Below, piece after piece: positions 42,435 through 53,262 of a stretch of DNA of 64,000 bases. Below the pieces are notes generated by a model. That model was not told the DNA's origin and ran no database searches. It saw only the letters and a program-made list of their open reading frames with translations. Positions within the stretch are counted from its first letter, which is position 1, and each line of letters opens with the position of its first letter. A program made the position numbers and the translations under genes. This stretch comes from Erodium maritimum (taxonomy: Eukaryota > Streptophyta > Magnoliopsida > Geraniales > Geraniaceae), in contig OY997588.1 of the NCBI GenBank assembly GCA_963921825.1, positions 55,746,803-55,810,802 on the forward strand, given 5' to 3'.

Positions 42435-43266
42435 TCAGCTGCGCGGCGCCTCAATGGTCCTGGCGGTGCTTGCTTCTTTGGCCGCTAAATGGGCCAGCTG
42501 AACACGCTCGGCAACCGCAGCCTTAGAGGGTGCAGAGTTTTTACCTCTGAGCCTTGCAGCCTTCTGGCCCATAGGCCTCTGGTACGGCGGTTGGCACTCC
42601 GTATCAGCACTAGTCGTCTGCTGACTGTCATCTAGCGGCGTGTCTTCGCGAGTGCGCTTCCCCGAGTCGCTAGACTCCTCCACCTCGAACTGCGTACGCG
42701 GTGTCCCTTCATCAGGATCCTCAACGACAAAAAATATGAATTCCACTTGTGTTGGTCTTTCACAAGTTTCAACCAATGTCTCCATGTGAATGGAACTCCA
42801 TGGGCCTGTTCGAATTCATAGTCATGATTTCAGGATCCGAACGGCCGCTCCGGTGGTCCCTGCAGTTCTTGACAAACAGCCCCTAGAAGCTCGTCACTTT
42901 GGTGTTGACTTGAACCCAATGGTCTTTGCATTGTTTAGCTGTCCTCAACGGATCATCCCGGCTACGAGTACCAGCAAGTTATTCAGCGATGACCGCCCAG
43001 TACTTCAGATTATGCTTTTTCTTCCCGTGAATTGAGTCGTACGAATGGTGCATCCAAGCTCGAACTAACCTCTCGTCCTCATCGGTGGTCCACAAGACGC
43101 GCCTCGATTTTCCCTTTGATGGTTCCACGGCGGCGGGCTCGGTAAGCGGTGTAGAGGAATTGACCGTCGGGTTGGAGGAAAGGTTCGGTGAAAAGAATTC
43201 TTGCGACATCGAGTCGTCCGTTAAAGACCTATAGATGCTTCCCCACTCGTTGAGATCGAACTCCAT
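42435..43266 (-). pseudogene. SANT plus NAM-associated-like ORF in Harbinger element (b), frameshifted
   Basis: The N-terminal part (42,979-43,266) has MEFDLNEWGSIYRSL and then RRVLWTTDEDERLVRAWMHHS, the start of a SANT domain of the kind in Harbinger ORF1 proteins. After YWAVIAE the frame stops at 42,979. The C-terminal part, in another frame (42,435-42,785), has an acidic stretch and then PYQRPMGQKAARLRGK, the Arg-Pro-x-Gly-x-Lys-x-Ala motif of NAM-associated domains. The two are halves of one protein, broken between about 42,785 and 42,979. Role presumed as for (a). Confidence 0.6.
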
Positions 43267-43585
43267 TTCTTAGGGAATTTGTAAGAGGGAGAAAATAGAG
43301 AGAAGGGATGATGAATGTGTGTGAAAAATGAATTACAAAGGGTCTTATTTATGGGGGGAAGTAAAAAAAATTAATTTTGGGTGCCAGCGACCTGACACGT
43401 GTTACCAGCGAGTGTGGTTTCAACGGTCGGCGCAGCGACCGAGGCTGGCTCAGTCAACCTCGCTAGCGAGGAGTGCTAGCGAGGAGCTTAACGACTACCC
43501 ATCTCGCCAGCGACCTCCCCGCCAGCATCTCGCCGACGTTTTCTCTCCGCCAGCGCCTTACCAACTAGGGTTGTGGATGCTCTTA

Positions 43586-44542
43586 GCAATGACAAGTTCT
43601 TTTAGTTTTTTATGATCATTGTCAACCTTATGATTTAACAAACACAAATTTGAATGAATTGACATGTTGTAGTGGAAAATTATTTTATACTAAACATTTA
43701 ATCTTTTAAGCAAAATATATATATACTGATGATAAAAAATAACATTGAGTATATTCAAGAGAATCATTAGAAGAACTCCTGAAACAAACAAAGGATAAGA
43801 GATACTTATTGCAAGTTATAACAAAACCTTGCAACAAGAGGAGCTCAGGTAAGTCCAATGCACAACCATATGGTTTCCAAATGTGGAAACAAATAAAAAT
43901 TGAAAGCCAAAACAAAATAATTGAGCATCTCTTGGTCTTGTCTTGTTAAAGTGGACAAGGGATCTTCTCCCCATATCATGAACATGATCATGTCCTAGCA
44001 GCTGATTGATCTTCTCATGGATGGTTCTTTTCCACATGATTCATGATATATATATTCTCAGGCCATACATATATATGTATAATGATGGATCATTAATGTA
44101 TGATTCATGATTGTTCATCGGCCAGCTGTTGCTGCTGCATGCTGCATTGTATATATGATGATACACATGGATGGGGCAGTCATATCATAAGAGGATACAT
44201 ATGTGTGTGATAAATACAATAGGCCCAAAATTTTAATGTGCTGCATATTTTCTCTATTTGTTTCTGCTTCTAAACATTCCAAATTCTTATTGTTTTGTTT
44301 GCTAGTGATTTGTACACACGCATGCACACAAGATGCGAATCTGGTATCTATCATGCCAAGACAGCTGATAGGTAATGTGTATTTAATAAGGGAGGTGAAT
44401 AAATTTAAAACAAAAATACATATCTAATTGTATGATAAATATATACATTATTTATTAAGGATCTTCAAACTCATAATCTTCAAAATAAAAAATTCTCTCT
44501 CAGCATCATGTGTACTTCCGGAGGAAACCATAACCTCTAACT
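43586..44542. other. AT-rich spacer, nothing recognised
   Basis: Low-complexity TA and CAT-rich text (for example 44,045-44,170). No ORF with a domain and no clear terminal repeats. Confidence 0.6.
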
Positions 44543-46671
44543 ATGGAGTTTTCTGTCATTGTCGTCAATAAGATTACTGTCTTCACCGTCGATTTTTTCC
44601 TATCGTCGATTGCCCTAGCGCAGCCTCCGGCACTTATGTCTCTACCTCGCCCCTCTTCGGATGTGGTGCCCCCACAAAACCAAGGAGTAGAAGGAAGACG
44701 CAGTAGACATTCATCGCTCTGGTGCCTCTTTCCCTCTCCACTACGACTCTCCCACCTTCACCGAACTTTGCAATCGTGCTCTTCTCACCAGGATCCTCTG
44801 CTCCTCTAGGTAAGTCACGACGATGCCGTCCATTCAAATCCAAAACCCTTGCTTCTTTTGCAAGTCACGCTAGGGTTTTGGAGCCTCAACCGCCAACAGC
44901 CCTTGTCGACGGCTCGACAAGTCCTCCCCTCCTAGGGTGGCCCCTGATATCCAACCACAGCCAAAACCTGTACCGACCAGCGTTGTGCCGTCTAAGGAGG
45001 CCTCCTCCGTTGCTCCGTCGCCCCCACTGGTCCAGGACCCTCTTCGAGGGAAAGCTCACATGACTGAATCAGGGAGGGCGGAGATAGATACTCTTTGTGA
45101 GGGGTCGGGATTCCCAACGCAGATCGCATCCCTGTGATTCTGGTGCTGCTCACTCCGCCATCGGGTATGGTCCACCGCCGTAGGGTCTTCAAAGCCAAGG
45201 AGGTCGGGTCCTCCTCGGGGCACCACCTCTGTCGGTGTCTCTCGAATCTCACCTGACTAGCTTACAGGATGGTCTATCGTCTTGTTCGTTATATGAGGAG
45301 GAAGAAGTCGGGGTGTTGGTGTCGTATGCTTCGATGAGCCTGTCGGTTCTAGCTTGCCAACAATTTTCAATAATGGGAAAATTGTGGGCCTCTAAGCCAC
45401 CCAAAAGGAGGTCCTCCTCAGGATCATCACCAAGGCGTGGGGGAAGTCGGCTGAAGTGTTGGTGATCAAGGACATTGGACCCAGTGTTTTCAGATTCTAC
45501 TTCGAGACGGAGAAGGCCTGTGCACGGGTTCGAGGGAATGAACCGTGGTGGTTCGAGGGAATGAACTGTATTGCTTCGACAAGCAACCACTTCTGCTTGG
45601 TGATTTGGATCTGGTGGCTAAGGAGCCCCCTCCATGCATCGGCTCCAATTATGGGTACACGCCCATGGTCTTCGTCCTTTGGTACGCACCCGAACCACGG
45701 TAGAGACGATTGGCTCGGTATTGGGGTTGCGTATTGATGTCCCATGTAACCAATGGGGTACATGCTGGGGAGGAACGGTGAAGGTCTTGTTTTGGCACCT
45801 CGTGGAGCGTCATCTATGCCGTCAGCTTCTTCTTCAATTTTGGGAATTCCCCTACCTAGTTCATGTCACACTCACTTATACAAAAGTACTTGTGTTTTGT
45901 TTTAACTGTGGCTTGATAGGCCACGTTGTAAATGAGTGTAATCGAGAGGTGGTGGGCACCCAAAGGTACGACTCATCTATCCTGGAATTCTAGAAGGATC
46001 ACTAGGAAAAGACCTATGCAACAGATTGGGACCGTCAAGCGTCCCCTAAACCGGTATCCTCGACTTATGCACCTAAGGGCCCCTTGCCTCGAAGAAGGGT
46101 TCTAATTATATCCCCAGCTACTGCACCTAACGGTGTGAGTCCTCGGGCGTCACCCAGGCTCGCTCGGTGGATCCGGGCTGGAAAATTTTTGGGGCCGGCC
46201 AACTCTCTAGTAGTTGGACACCCGACACCCCACCAAGCCTTAGAGTTAGATCTGCGGCTGGAGTTGGAGCAAGAGCTGGGGGAGTGAAAAACGGGTCTGT
46301 TGGGGAACCTCGAGACAACCAAGACAGGGCGAGGAAGCAGCCCTGCATGAAGGATTGAAAGGAATTCAGTACTCTAGGGACTAGCCCTAGGAAGGGTCCT
46401 TGGGAAAAGCTCTGCCTCCCTTTGAAGCTAATGACAATAGGTTCGATCGCACTCTACAAAGTATGCAGCGTTTAGGCAATACCTTGAGCAACAATCATTG
46501 GTCTCGTCATAGTGTAGTTTTCATTTCAGTTTGCCTTTATGGCTCTTTCAAAACCTGTTGTTCCGGTTCATCTCTCTCAGAGCTTTTTGTAAAGAAACCT
46601 TTAGAGGCTTTATACAATGTAATGATATTTTTATAATTAATAATATATGCGCACCTTTTAGTCAAAAAAAT
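44543..46671 (+). mobile_element. L1 LINE remnant with ORF1 (DUF4283 and zinc knuckle)
   Basis: Frames on the plus strand give, in order: an N-terminal Ser/Pro-rich part (44,543-45,120), a DUF4283-like stretch at 45,456-45,560 (VIKDIGPSVFRFYFETEKA then EPWWFEG), and a CCHC knuckle CFNCGLIGHVVNEC at 45,895-45,936 (C-x2-C-x4-H-x4-C, all four ligands kept). Several shifts separate them. The 3' part (46,480-46,671) looks like a LINE UTR ending in TTTAGTCAAAAAAATATA. No endonuclease or RT is seen, so ORF2 is deleted. It is of the zinc-knuckle ORF1 type, unlike the RRM type at 33-40 kb. Confidence 0.65.
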
Positions 46672-47069
46672 ATATAGATATTTTACAATATACCTCATGT
46701 TTTGATTTCTATGTATGTTGATTTATCTAAAAAAATATGAATTATGTATTCGATTAGTTCTCGGAAGTATTATCCACCTCATTAGTCCATCGTCGATGGT
46801 GAAGCGTCAATCAGAAGTCCTAATGTACAACTGATGAAACTCGAGAACCCCAATTTTGATAAAGGTAGAGTATCCGAAGTTCTTTGATACCTCAATCTCG
46901 ACTCCAAAGTTCACAAGAAAGAAGGTAGACGGCGATAGGATGTTGCAATCACCAGATTTAACGAAGGATCATAATATTCGTCGATGTTGCGATCACGCTA
47001 GAAGACGAAAGATAAAAGAAATTGTGCGTTCTTTCGTTGGTTCAAGTCGCCTAAACCCGCGAAGAAAAA
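46672..47069. other. Spacer, unrecognised
   Basis: A short open frame at 46,856-47,083 (RKKVDGDRMLQSPDL) has no known domain and runs into the duplicated block. The region may be flanking sequence of the original locus of that block. Confidence 0.4.
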
Positions 47070-47308
47070 GACGAGGGAGCTAACTTTCGGTGTTATTTTA
47101 CTCTGATTTTTTTTAATTTTTTCATAAATATTCTAAGATTAATAATTCAGATTACATAGCTTCATTGATCGCCACGAACATATTAATGAAATGCAATCAC
47201 ATACTTGATTGAATAGGACATACCAGTTTCATTGTATTTTCCATTTCAAAACCGCAAGAACTGCACATACATACATATATACAACAAACCATTATATATA
47301 TATATATA
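47070..47308. repeat. Duplicated block part D, copy 2
   Basis: From GACGAGGGAGCTAAC onward it matches the sequence from 15,841 with one base difference (TAGCTTC against TAGTTTC), up to the TA repeat, whose length differs. The left neighbour (GCGAAGAAAAA) differs from the other site (GTTTACAA). Confidence 0.95.
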
Positions 47309-47565
47309 TGATAACAATCAGGTACAAACTTGTATCTTTCGTCAGAACGTAGAACTATCAATCTAGGCCCTTGGATCGTAGAATTAATGGCCCAGATTTA
47401 ATGCATATCTTTTAATATCTTTTTAATTAATGCATATATTGTAATTGATTTCGTAATCAATCACCACCCCCCTGAATTTCGGTGGCCATTCGATCTGAGT
47501 AATCAATGGCCCAAATTAGTTCTACGTTCTAACCCGAAATAAGGTTTGTACTTGATTGTTCCCCT
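47309..47565 (+). mobile_element. MITE family A, copy 4
   Basis: Full-length, from TGATAACAATCAGG to CTTGATTGTTCCCC, flanked by TA repeats. It pairs with copy 3 at 16,086-16,346 and follows block D as copy 3 does. Confidence 0.88.
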
Positions 47566-47580
47566 ATATATATATATATA

Positions 47581-47824
47581 TGATAACAATCAGGTACAAA
47601 CTTGTATCTTTCGTCAGAACGTAGAACTATCAATCTGGGCCCTTGGATCGTAGAATTAATGGCCCAGATTTAATGCATATCTTTTTAATTAATGCATATC
47701 TTGTAATTGATTTCGTAATCAATCACCCCCCTGAATTTCGGTGGCCATTCGATCTGAGTAATCAATGGCCCAGATTAGTTCTACGTTCTGACCCGAAATA
47801 AGGTTTGTACTTGATTCTTCCTCT
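47581..47824 (+). mobile_element. MITE family A, copy 5
   Basis: Starts with the complete TGATAACAATCAGGTAC end and finishes CTTGATTCTTCCTC. It pairs with copy 2 (15,548-15,764), which lacks the first bases. It stands head to tail behind copy 4 with only a TA repeat between. Confidence 0.88.
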
Positions 47825-47838
47825 ATATATATATATAT

Positions 47839-47890
47839 CGTTTCAACTCCGATTTAATTTTTTCTTGCGCCAATTTGTACCTTGTAACTA
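47839..47890. repeat. Duplicated block part C, copy 2
   Basis: CGTTTCAACTCCGATTTAAT through CTTGTAACTA is identical to 15,781-15,832. Beyond it (TTCAACAATTC) similarity stops. Confidence 0.95.
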
Positions 47891-47933
47891 TTCAACAATT
47901 CATTATTACCCAAAATGATCACTTCTAGGGTTT

Positions 47934-48182
47934 ATGAATTACCTACCACAAGGTGTTGCTACAGTTTTTTTATGTGATTGGCATTTATATGCACAAACTG
48001 CAAAACCTACTCGTAATGAGACTGATTGTTTCGACGACCGTTCAGTAATATTCGGAGCCCGACACGAATGGAATGGAGGCTTCTCATTTATTCATGAGGG
48101 TTGGAAGGTAATCTACATAGCTCAAGCTCCGGGTATGTATCCGTCTCTCTCGCGTGATCAGAGAATCGAAGATCGATTCTAA
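47934..48182 (+). CDS. Unrecognised 82-residue ORF
   Basis: The frame MNYLPQGVATVFLCDWH...IHEGWKVIYIAQAPGMYP has protein-like composition (Trp, Tyr, His, few repeats) and no low complexity, unlike most frames here. I cannot place it in a family. It has no signal peptide or clear membrane segment, and it could be one exon of a gene or a gene fragment carried by a transposon. The sequence after its stop changes to AT-rich spacer. Confidence that it is, or was, coding is modest. Confidence 0.3.
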   Translation: MNYLPQGVATVFLCDWHLYAQTAKPTRNETDCFDDRSVIFGARHEWNGGFSFIHEGWKVIYIAQAPGMYPSLSRDQRIEDRF

Positions 48183-48583
48183 ATAAGACGTGTCCCCCAA
48201 TCTCTTACAATAGAAAAGGCTCAATTCTAAAATTAGATTAAAATTAAATTACCCTTAATCAAGTCCAACCACATAAAGGCAAAAGGAATTTTATTTTTAT
48301 TTTTTTTATTTTCAATTGGGTCGGATGACTTGTGACCCGATCCAGACTTCTCCAGCTGCCGACCCGCGTGGATGACCTGGATCCTTACCCACGTCCAAAG
48401 ATGTCTAGCGCGTCTGGTAGAAAATCCGCCTGTTTCTTTCGTCCTTTTTTTTAATTTTCTATTGGACTTGGGCTTACACCGTAGCTTTGGCTCACAGAAA
48501 AGAAACAGACCCTTTTAAGTTAAATTTTCAACTAACGCCGCATCTCATCAGTGCCCCTCTTTGCTTCTTCGACTTTCAGTTCT
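48183..48583. other. Spacer, unrecognised
   Basis: No domain-bearing ORF. Contains GTCGGATGACTTGTGACCCG and other moderately GC-rich text of unknown origin. It ends at AGAGCTCG, the hAT target site. Confidence 0.5.
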
Positions 48584-48591
48584 AGAGCTCG

Positions 48592-49674
48592 TAGGGATGA
48601 CAATAATACCCAGGCCTGACGGGGACCCGACCTGCCCGACCCGAAAAAATCGGGCCAGACCCGACCCATTGTACAAACGGGTCGGGTACGGGTTAGTTTG
48701 ATCGGGCTTTAACCGGGGTCTGTTCGGGCTCGGGATTGGTACTACCCAGCCCAGACCCGACCCGATAGGTTACTAAATAGAAAAAAAAAACTAAATTTAT
48801 TTGTTAATTTTTATATTTCTACCCTATATATACAATAAAAAAATCAATTGGCTATTTATTTGTTAATTTTTACAAGTTTATAGCTACTTTGTATATATAC
48901 ATATACACACAGGTTTGTTATTATATGTATTATATATAGTTGTATAGGAGCAGATAAAAGAGAATTTTAATTTTCTTACTTTTATACGTAGTTGAAAGAA
49001 TAAATTAAGTTATGTGTCACACATATTTGTTCTTATCCATATTATATATTATATATGTAATTACATGAATGTAAGCATAAATATGTGTAAATTTTGGTGT
49101 TTTATACATATAGAGAATAATTACATGAATAAACCATATAAAACATAGTCGTATATTTTATTGTTTTTCTATATATAAATACTTATTTGTTGCATGGTTA
49201 CTTTATTTCCGAATTTATTGAATATGGATTCTCAATCCAATTTTATTTTGTACTCTCGTGGTTTATGAGTAATAATGAACCATTTAATGAGGATCAAGTG
49301 GTTAACTTACCGGTTCATAATAATGAAGATGTTGTTCCTAGCACAAATTCGGAGCCGGTTTGATTTTACTTGTTTTACCTAGCCGAGATGATGAGATTAT
49401 ATGTTTCATATAAATATATGAAACACGTCATATATACATTATTTGTCAATATAAATTGAGTAGTGAAATAAAATTATGGTGTCCTAGAAGGAAAAAAAAT
49501 ACAACTCTTATACTGGGCGGGTAGGATAATACCCGATCCGCTCGGGCCACAAGCGGGCCGGGCAACAAACGGGCTGCTATCGGGACCTGGACGGGCTCGG
49601 GCCACAGGTAGGGAAATCGGGTCGGGTACGGGTATCACAAAACCCGGTCCAAACCCAGCCCATTGCCATCCTTA
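48592..49674. mobile_element. Non-autonomous hAT element 1
   Basis: The ends TAGGGATGACAAT (48,592) and, reversed, TAAGGATGGCAAT (49,674) are short inverted repeats. AGAGCTCG at 48,584-48,591 and 49,675-49,682 is a perfect 8-bp duplication, diagnostic of hAT elements. Both subterminal regions (about 48,605-48,770 and 49,515-49,655) are crowded with GGGTCGGG / CCCGACCC motifs, probably transposase-binding repeats. The AT-rich middle may keep a decayed coding trace (49,225-49,370, NNEPFNEDQVVNLP), but no transposase domain. Confidence 0.93.
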
Positions 49675-49682
49675 AGAGCTCG

Positions 49683-50535
49683 CTTCTCGTCAAAGAAGAA
49701 ACACCAGCAACCAAAGGAATAATCCAACAGCAATGATAAAACCGAGTCCCAAAAATCGAAACTCAGGTAAGAATTCCAAACATTGTTTTTCAGATTTTGC
49801 CTTTTGATTCTCGAAACGGATTTGAGTTTTTGATACATTTTGAAAAGGACCAGATTTTGTGAAACAACTTACGAGATGGTTTTTGGTTTGTTGCCCAACC
49901 TTTACAGCAACCAGAAGCACAAAGAAGCAAAATACAGACATATTTCATGCATAAATCAATTAGGAAACGATCATCACATATGAATGCATATATATCATGT
50001 TTAATACAACATATACTATTGCGATAATAATCATGTTATACTTACACGAATTGCTTTCAAATTGTAGGAAATAACATTCGTATGACAATGATTGAGTAGG
50101 AAAAACTTATCGGATTTGAGGATTCAAATTGTGGCGTGGTATGGAGGCCACTAACTTGAAAGCAATTTGTCCGGTTGACTTCGGTGGCGATCAATAACCG
50201 GTTGCTCCCCAAGGTTACACAGTTGCTAGCTCGATCTATGCAAACTTACGCATAGAGCCTTGGAATTTACAAAACAATACCCACGAATTTTCAAGAGATT
50301 GAGAGATTTGTGTTGCTCATCCTTCGAAATGAAAAATAAGAAGAGTTATATATAGACTATGAAGAAGGGTATTATGGAAATTTTCATGCTACCCATTAAT
50401 CCTTATTAATTATATTTATTTGTATTATATCTCATTTAATTGAATTAAATTCAATGAAATTCGTTGAATTGCATTTTTTCCAACATTCTATCCTCGCCTG
50501 GATCACTTATTGTTTTGGTGCCCAATGCCAGATTA
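49683..50535. other. Spacer, unrecognised
   Basis: AT-rich, with an inverted pair around TGAAAGCAATTT (50,051-50,062 and 50,156-50,170). No coding domain. The right end, GATTGGTAATCTCAT, is the target site of the retroposon that follows. Confidence 0.5.
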
Positions 50536-50550
50536 GATTGGTAATCTCAT

Positions 50551-51655
50551 CAAATGCCGCGCTCTGAAAATCCTTTTTGGGTGCATTTCTACCCTTTCCA
50601 GGGTTCCTCTTACATCCCGATCCTCGTACAGAGTCTCTCACCGGCTGCTTTTCCTTAATGCTCGATATCCTCCTCGAATCGCGAACCTCCTCCGACCCTC
50701 CTCGATGAATTCCGCGCACCCCCACCAACCCGTCACTGTGAAACCATTCTCATCGGGCCTTCTCTTCGACGTCGGTTTCCCTATGTCGACCGCCGCCAGA
50801 TCCACTTCTCTGCTGGCATGACACCAAGACCTCAAACTCAGCGAGGATTCGTCGCCGAAAGAAAAATCGGGCTCGGTCGGCGTGGGTGCACTCGTTCCAT
50901 ACGAACCCCAGCTACCGGAGCCGTCGCACCGGTCCTATGCAGAGATCGGCGGTGCCCATACCGAATCGCTGCATCAACGCGACACTCCGTTGACGGTGTC
51001 CTACCCTAAATACCGTCCTCCGAGCATGCAAGACTTACCGATCTCGGTATGTGCGGGTGTCCTTGTCCTCTACGAACCCTAGCCACCAGAAAAAGCCATG
51101 GCACCAAAGGGGATCCCTCGCCGGTCACATGTAGAGATCGGTCGTAACCACCGCGACCATTCCAAGTCGCGATAGATCCGTGGCGCCTCACCAAGGGACC
51201 TTGAGCTGGACAAGATCGTGGAGGACCAGAAGCATCAAGCGGAGGCAGGGCAGCCTGCTATGCAAGAATGAGAAGACCCGGCGGGGGTGGGTCTGGCCGT
51301 TGTTGGCCTATACCAACAGACCCGAAACAGCTAGTGCTGGGAGGTCTCGGGAAGCCCGCATTCACAGCTCGACATTTCTGGTCGTTTTTATTTTATTCTG
51401 CTATCTGTTGGAACAATTTATTTTCTGTTTTGGTTAGGACTTTTTACTTTATGTCTCGTTTTTTGAGACGTCGGTAAAGGGATGTCCTCAGTTATTGTTT
51501 ACGATGTCAAATAGGCTATCTTTATGGGTCCATGAGCGCTGTGCTTGCTACGGTCGGCCCGGACAAATATCTGAAAATCTGAGTGGTTACGCTCTATCTT
51601 GTACGGTTTCTATTTAACAATAATGCACTTCCCCGATTATTCGTTTCAAAAAAAA
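50551..51655 (+). mobile_element. Short LINE-tailed retroposon 1
   Basis: Direct repeats GATTGGTAATCTCAT (50,536-50,550) and GATTGATAATCTCAT (51,656-51,670) match at 14 of 15. The 3' end reads TTCGTTTCAAAAAAAA, and the last 250 bases have LINE-UTR character. The first part is GC-richer and Pro/Arg/Ser-coding in several frames, with two partly repeated segments (VLVLYEP / ALVPYEP at 50,900 and 51,065). No endonuclease or RT is present. It is either an internally deleted LINE or a non-autonomous partner of one. Confidence 0.75.
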
Positions 51656-51670
51656 GATTGATAATCTCAT

Positions 51671-52198
51671 TTTTTTAGAATTCAGCCAAACAACAAGGAA
51701 AGTTTTCTTTCTCAAAAACTTGATTGTACAAATATAATAACAGTGTTATTCTTAGATACCAAGTATGAACACAGCACAGCCCCGAGTAGGAAGTTTTTAT
51801 AATCTCAAAATCTATTCTTATAACTTATTCAACCCAATTCGTTATAATAATCAAGATTATCAACTCTATGGAGTTGAAAATATTCGTTTAGAGTGCACGT
51901 GTGTGGGTGATAAAAATATAATAAGAGAAGATTGCTTGTGTTATTCATCAATTTTCCTTTTCCTTTTTCTGAACCTCAGTCAGAGCCTGACACCAACACA
52001 AGGTGCTTCCTGCAAGTTATCTGGAACTTTGATTGCATCACCCACCATCTTACCAATCATGTATGCTACTTCCCCTACCCCTACTCCTACCCTTTTGATT
52101 TCATCCATTTATTTTAATTATTTCTAACACCAACTTCACCCTTCCAATACCAAATTCGCCATTAAATTAGACCAGAATAACTGCATCAAGTTTTCTAA
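51671..52198. other. Spacer with an unrecognised ORF
   Basis: An open frame at 51,765-52,127 (MNTAQPRVGSFYNLKIYSYNLFNP) has no domain I know. The last part is (CCTAC)n-like at 52,070-52,095. Probably non-coding. Confidence 0.35.
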
Positions 52199-52214
52199 TT
52201 ACTCCCTACATGTT

Positions 52215-53248
52215 TTTTTGAACGAATGTTGCTATTTTATTACTTGAAATTGATTATATTATCGGTTTTGGGAAATAGGCTCTCCGACCACCAAAAGATC
52301 AGTACTAACGAACAAATGTTCATTGATCCTTGTAATATCATAACCGTCAAAGACGATATTTTGACGTCTCTTGGGCAATGAGATCCTTTGAATATCAGAA
52401 CCGTCACATACGGTATGTTGACGCCCCTTGGGCACGGAAAGAAGACGGTGAGGGGGAACAGGGTACCGGAGATCCTGCGGGACCTCAACAGTAACGGTGA
52501 TGGTGGGAGGCGAAGCATCGCCTAGAGACCCCTCCCAGGTCCAGTCCCTAGAGCACTGGATTTCTATCGTCATTGACCCTGCAAAGACAAAGTTAGAAAA
52601 AATAACAATGACCCACCCGATTAGCCAGATCCATAATCGAGAGAGGGGTCGAGGAAGAAGCGGTGGTGGAGACCAGGGAGGAGGCGGTTTTAGGGGCGAC
52701 AGTGACGCCTTCAGAGGCGGCGACGGTGGCGGAGGCCAGGGAGAAGGACAAACCGGTGGCTGCAGCGACAACGGGGGATGATCGGGAGAGATAACCCGAT
52801 ACCTCGAAGGCCTAGGTGAAGGCGCAACCCCATGCAACACGCCGCCCAAAACAGGAACCAAAGCAAGGTCGTGGTAATCTCGGGAATTCGGCAATCTAGG
52901 GTTCAGAAGGAGAGGGACAGGGCCGTTGCTTGGGTTGGAAGTAACCCAGGGCTGGGAACGCCATGACAGCGGAGAGGAGAGACCTAACTTACGCCGAGAG
53001 AGGTGGAGGCAGCGCCGAGGTGAGACGCAGCAGGGAGGGGATGAAACCCTAGGTTTGTCCTCCATTGGAGGCGCAAAGCCCCTCGTGGGAAGCAGAGGAG
53101 CATGAGAGGGTGAAGAGGATGAACGCCATATCGACGGAGCAACAATACTGGATTGAGGCCAAGAAAAACGACGATGGCCCTAGAGACAAGCCGTCGCCTG
53201 GGCTAGAGTTTCTGAAACCCTAGTAGAGCTCGTTCCATTCTTTGTCAT
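52215..53248 (-). mobile_element. Short LINE-tailed retroposon 2
   Basis: Direct repeats TTACTCCCTACATG (52,199-52,212 and 53,249-53,262) flank it, perfect over 14 bases and perhaps 16. On the minus strand it ends ACATTCGTTCAAAAAAA, a tail like that of retroposon 1. It starts with a leader carrying CTAGGGTTTC and then an ORF. No RT or endonuclease. Same size class as retroposon 1 but different interior. Confidence 0.8.
52259..53065 (-). CDS. ORF in retroposon 2, possibly LINE ORF1-derived
   Basis: A 268-residue uninterrupted frame (MEDKPRVSSPPCCVS). Residues about 75-145 are Pro/Ser-rich. Residues about 147-163 (WIWLIGWVIVIFSNFVF) are hydrophobic enough to be a membrane segment. The last 90 residues contain two related parts (HTVCDGSDIQRISLP and NIVFDGYDITRINEH), an internal repeat. 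It starts soon after a leader-like 5' end, as ORF1 does in LINEs, but I see no RRM, DUF4283 or zinc knuckle. Function unknown. The long open frame in a short retroposon is notable. Confidence 0.4.
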   Translation of the reverse strand: MEDKPRVSSPPCCVSPRRCLHLSRRKLGLSSPLSWRSQPWVTSNPSNGPVPLLLNPRLPNSRDYHDLALVPVLGGVLHGVAPSPRPSRYRVISPDHPPLSLQPPVCPSPWPPPPSPPLKASLSPLKPPPPWSPPPLLPRPLSRLWIWLIGWVIVIFSNFVFAGSMTIEIQCSRDWTWEGSLGDASPPTITVTVEVPQDLRYPVPPHRLLSVPKGRQHTVCDGSDIQRISLPKRRQNIVFDGYDITRINEHLFVSTDLLVVGEPISQNR

Positions 53249-53262
53249 TTACTCCCTACATG

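Larger units (their letters stand above)
41286..43582 (-). mobile_element. PIF/Harbinger element without visible transposase
   Basis: The ends GAGCATCCACATCC (41,286) and, reversed, GAGCATCCACAACC (43,582) are inverted repeats, and TTA at 41,283-41,285 and 43,583-43,585 is the 3-bp duplication typical of PIF/Harbinger. Subterminal CGCTGACGAGATGG / CCAGCATCTCGCC text continues the inverted similarity. Inside are two SANT-like ORFs on the minus strand and no DDE transposase domain, so it cannot move alone. Confidence 0.9.

Noticed and set aside
45235-45763. Overlapping plus and minus ORFs as separate genes
   Set aside because: The plus-strand text carries the LINE ORF1 DUF4283 motifs in shifted frames; the minus frames are shadows.
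51765-52127. 120-residue ORF as a gene
   Set aside because: No domain, AT-rich low-complexity second half, no supporting context.
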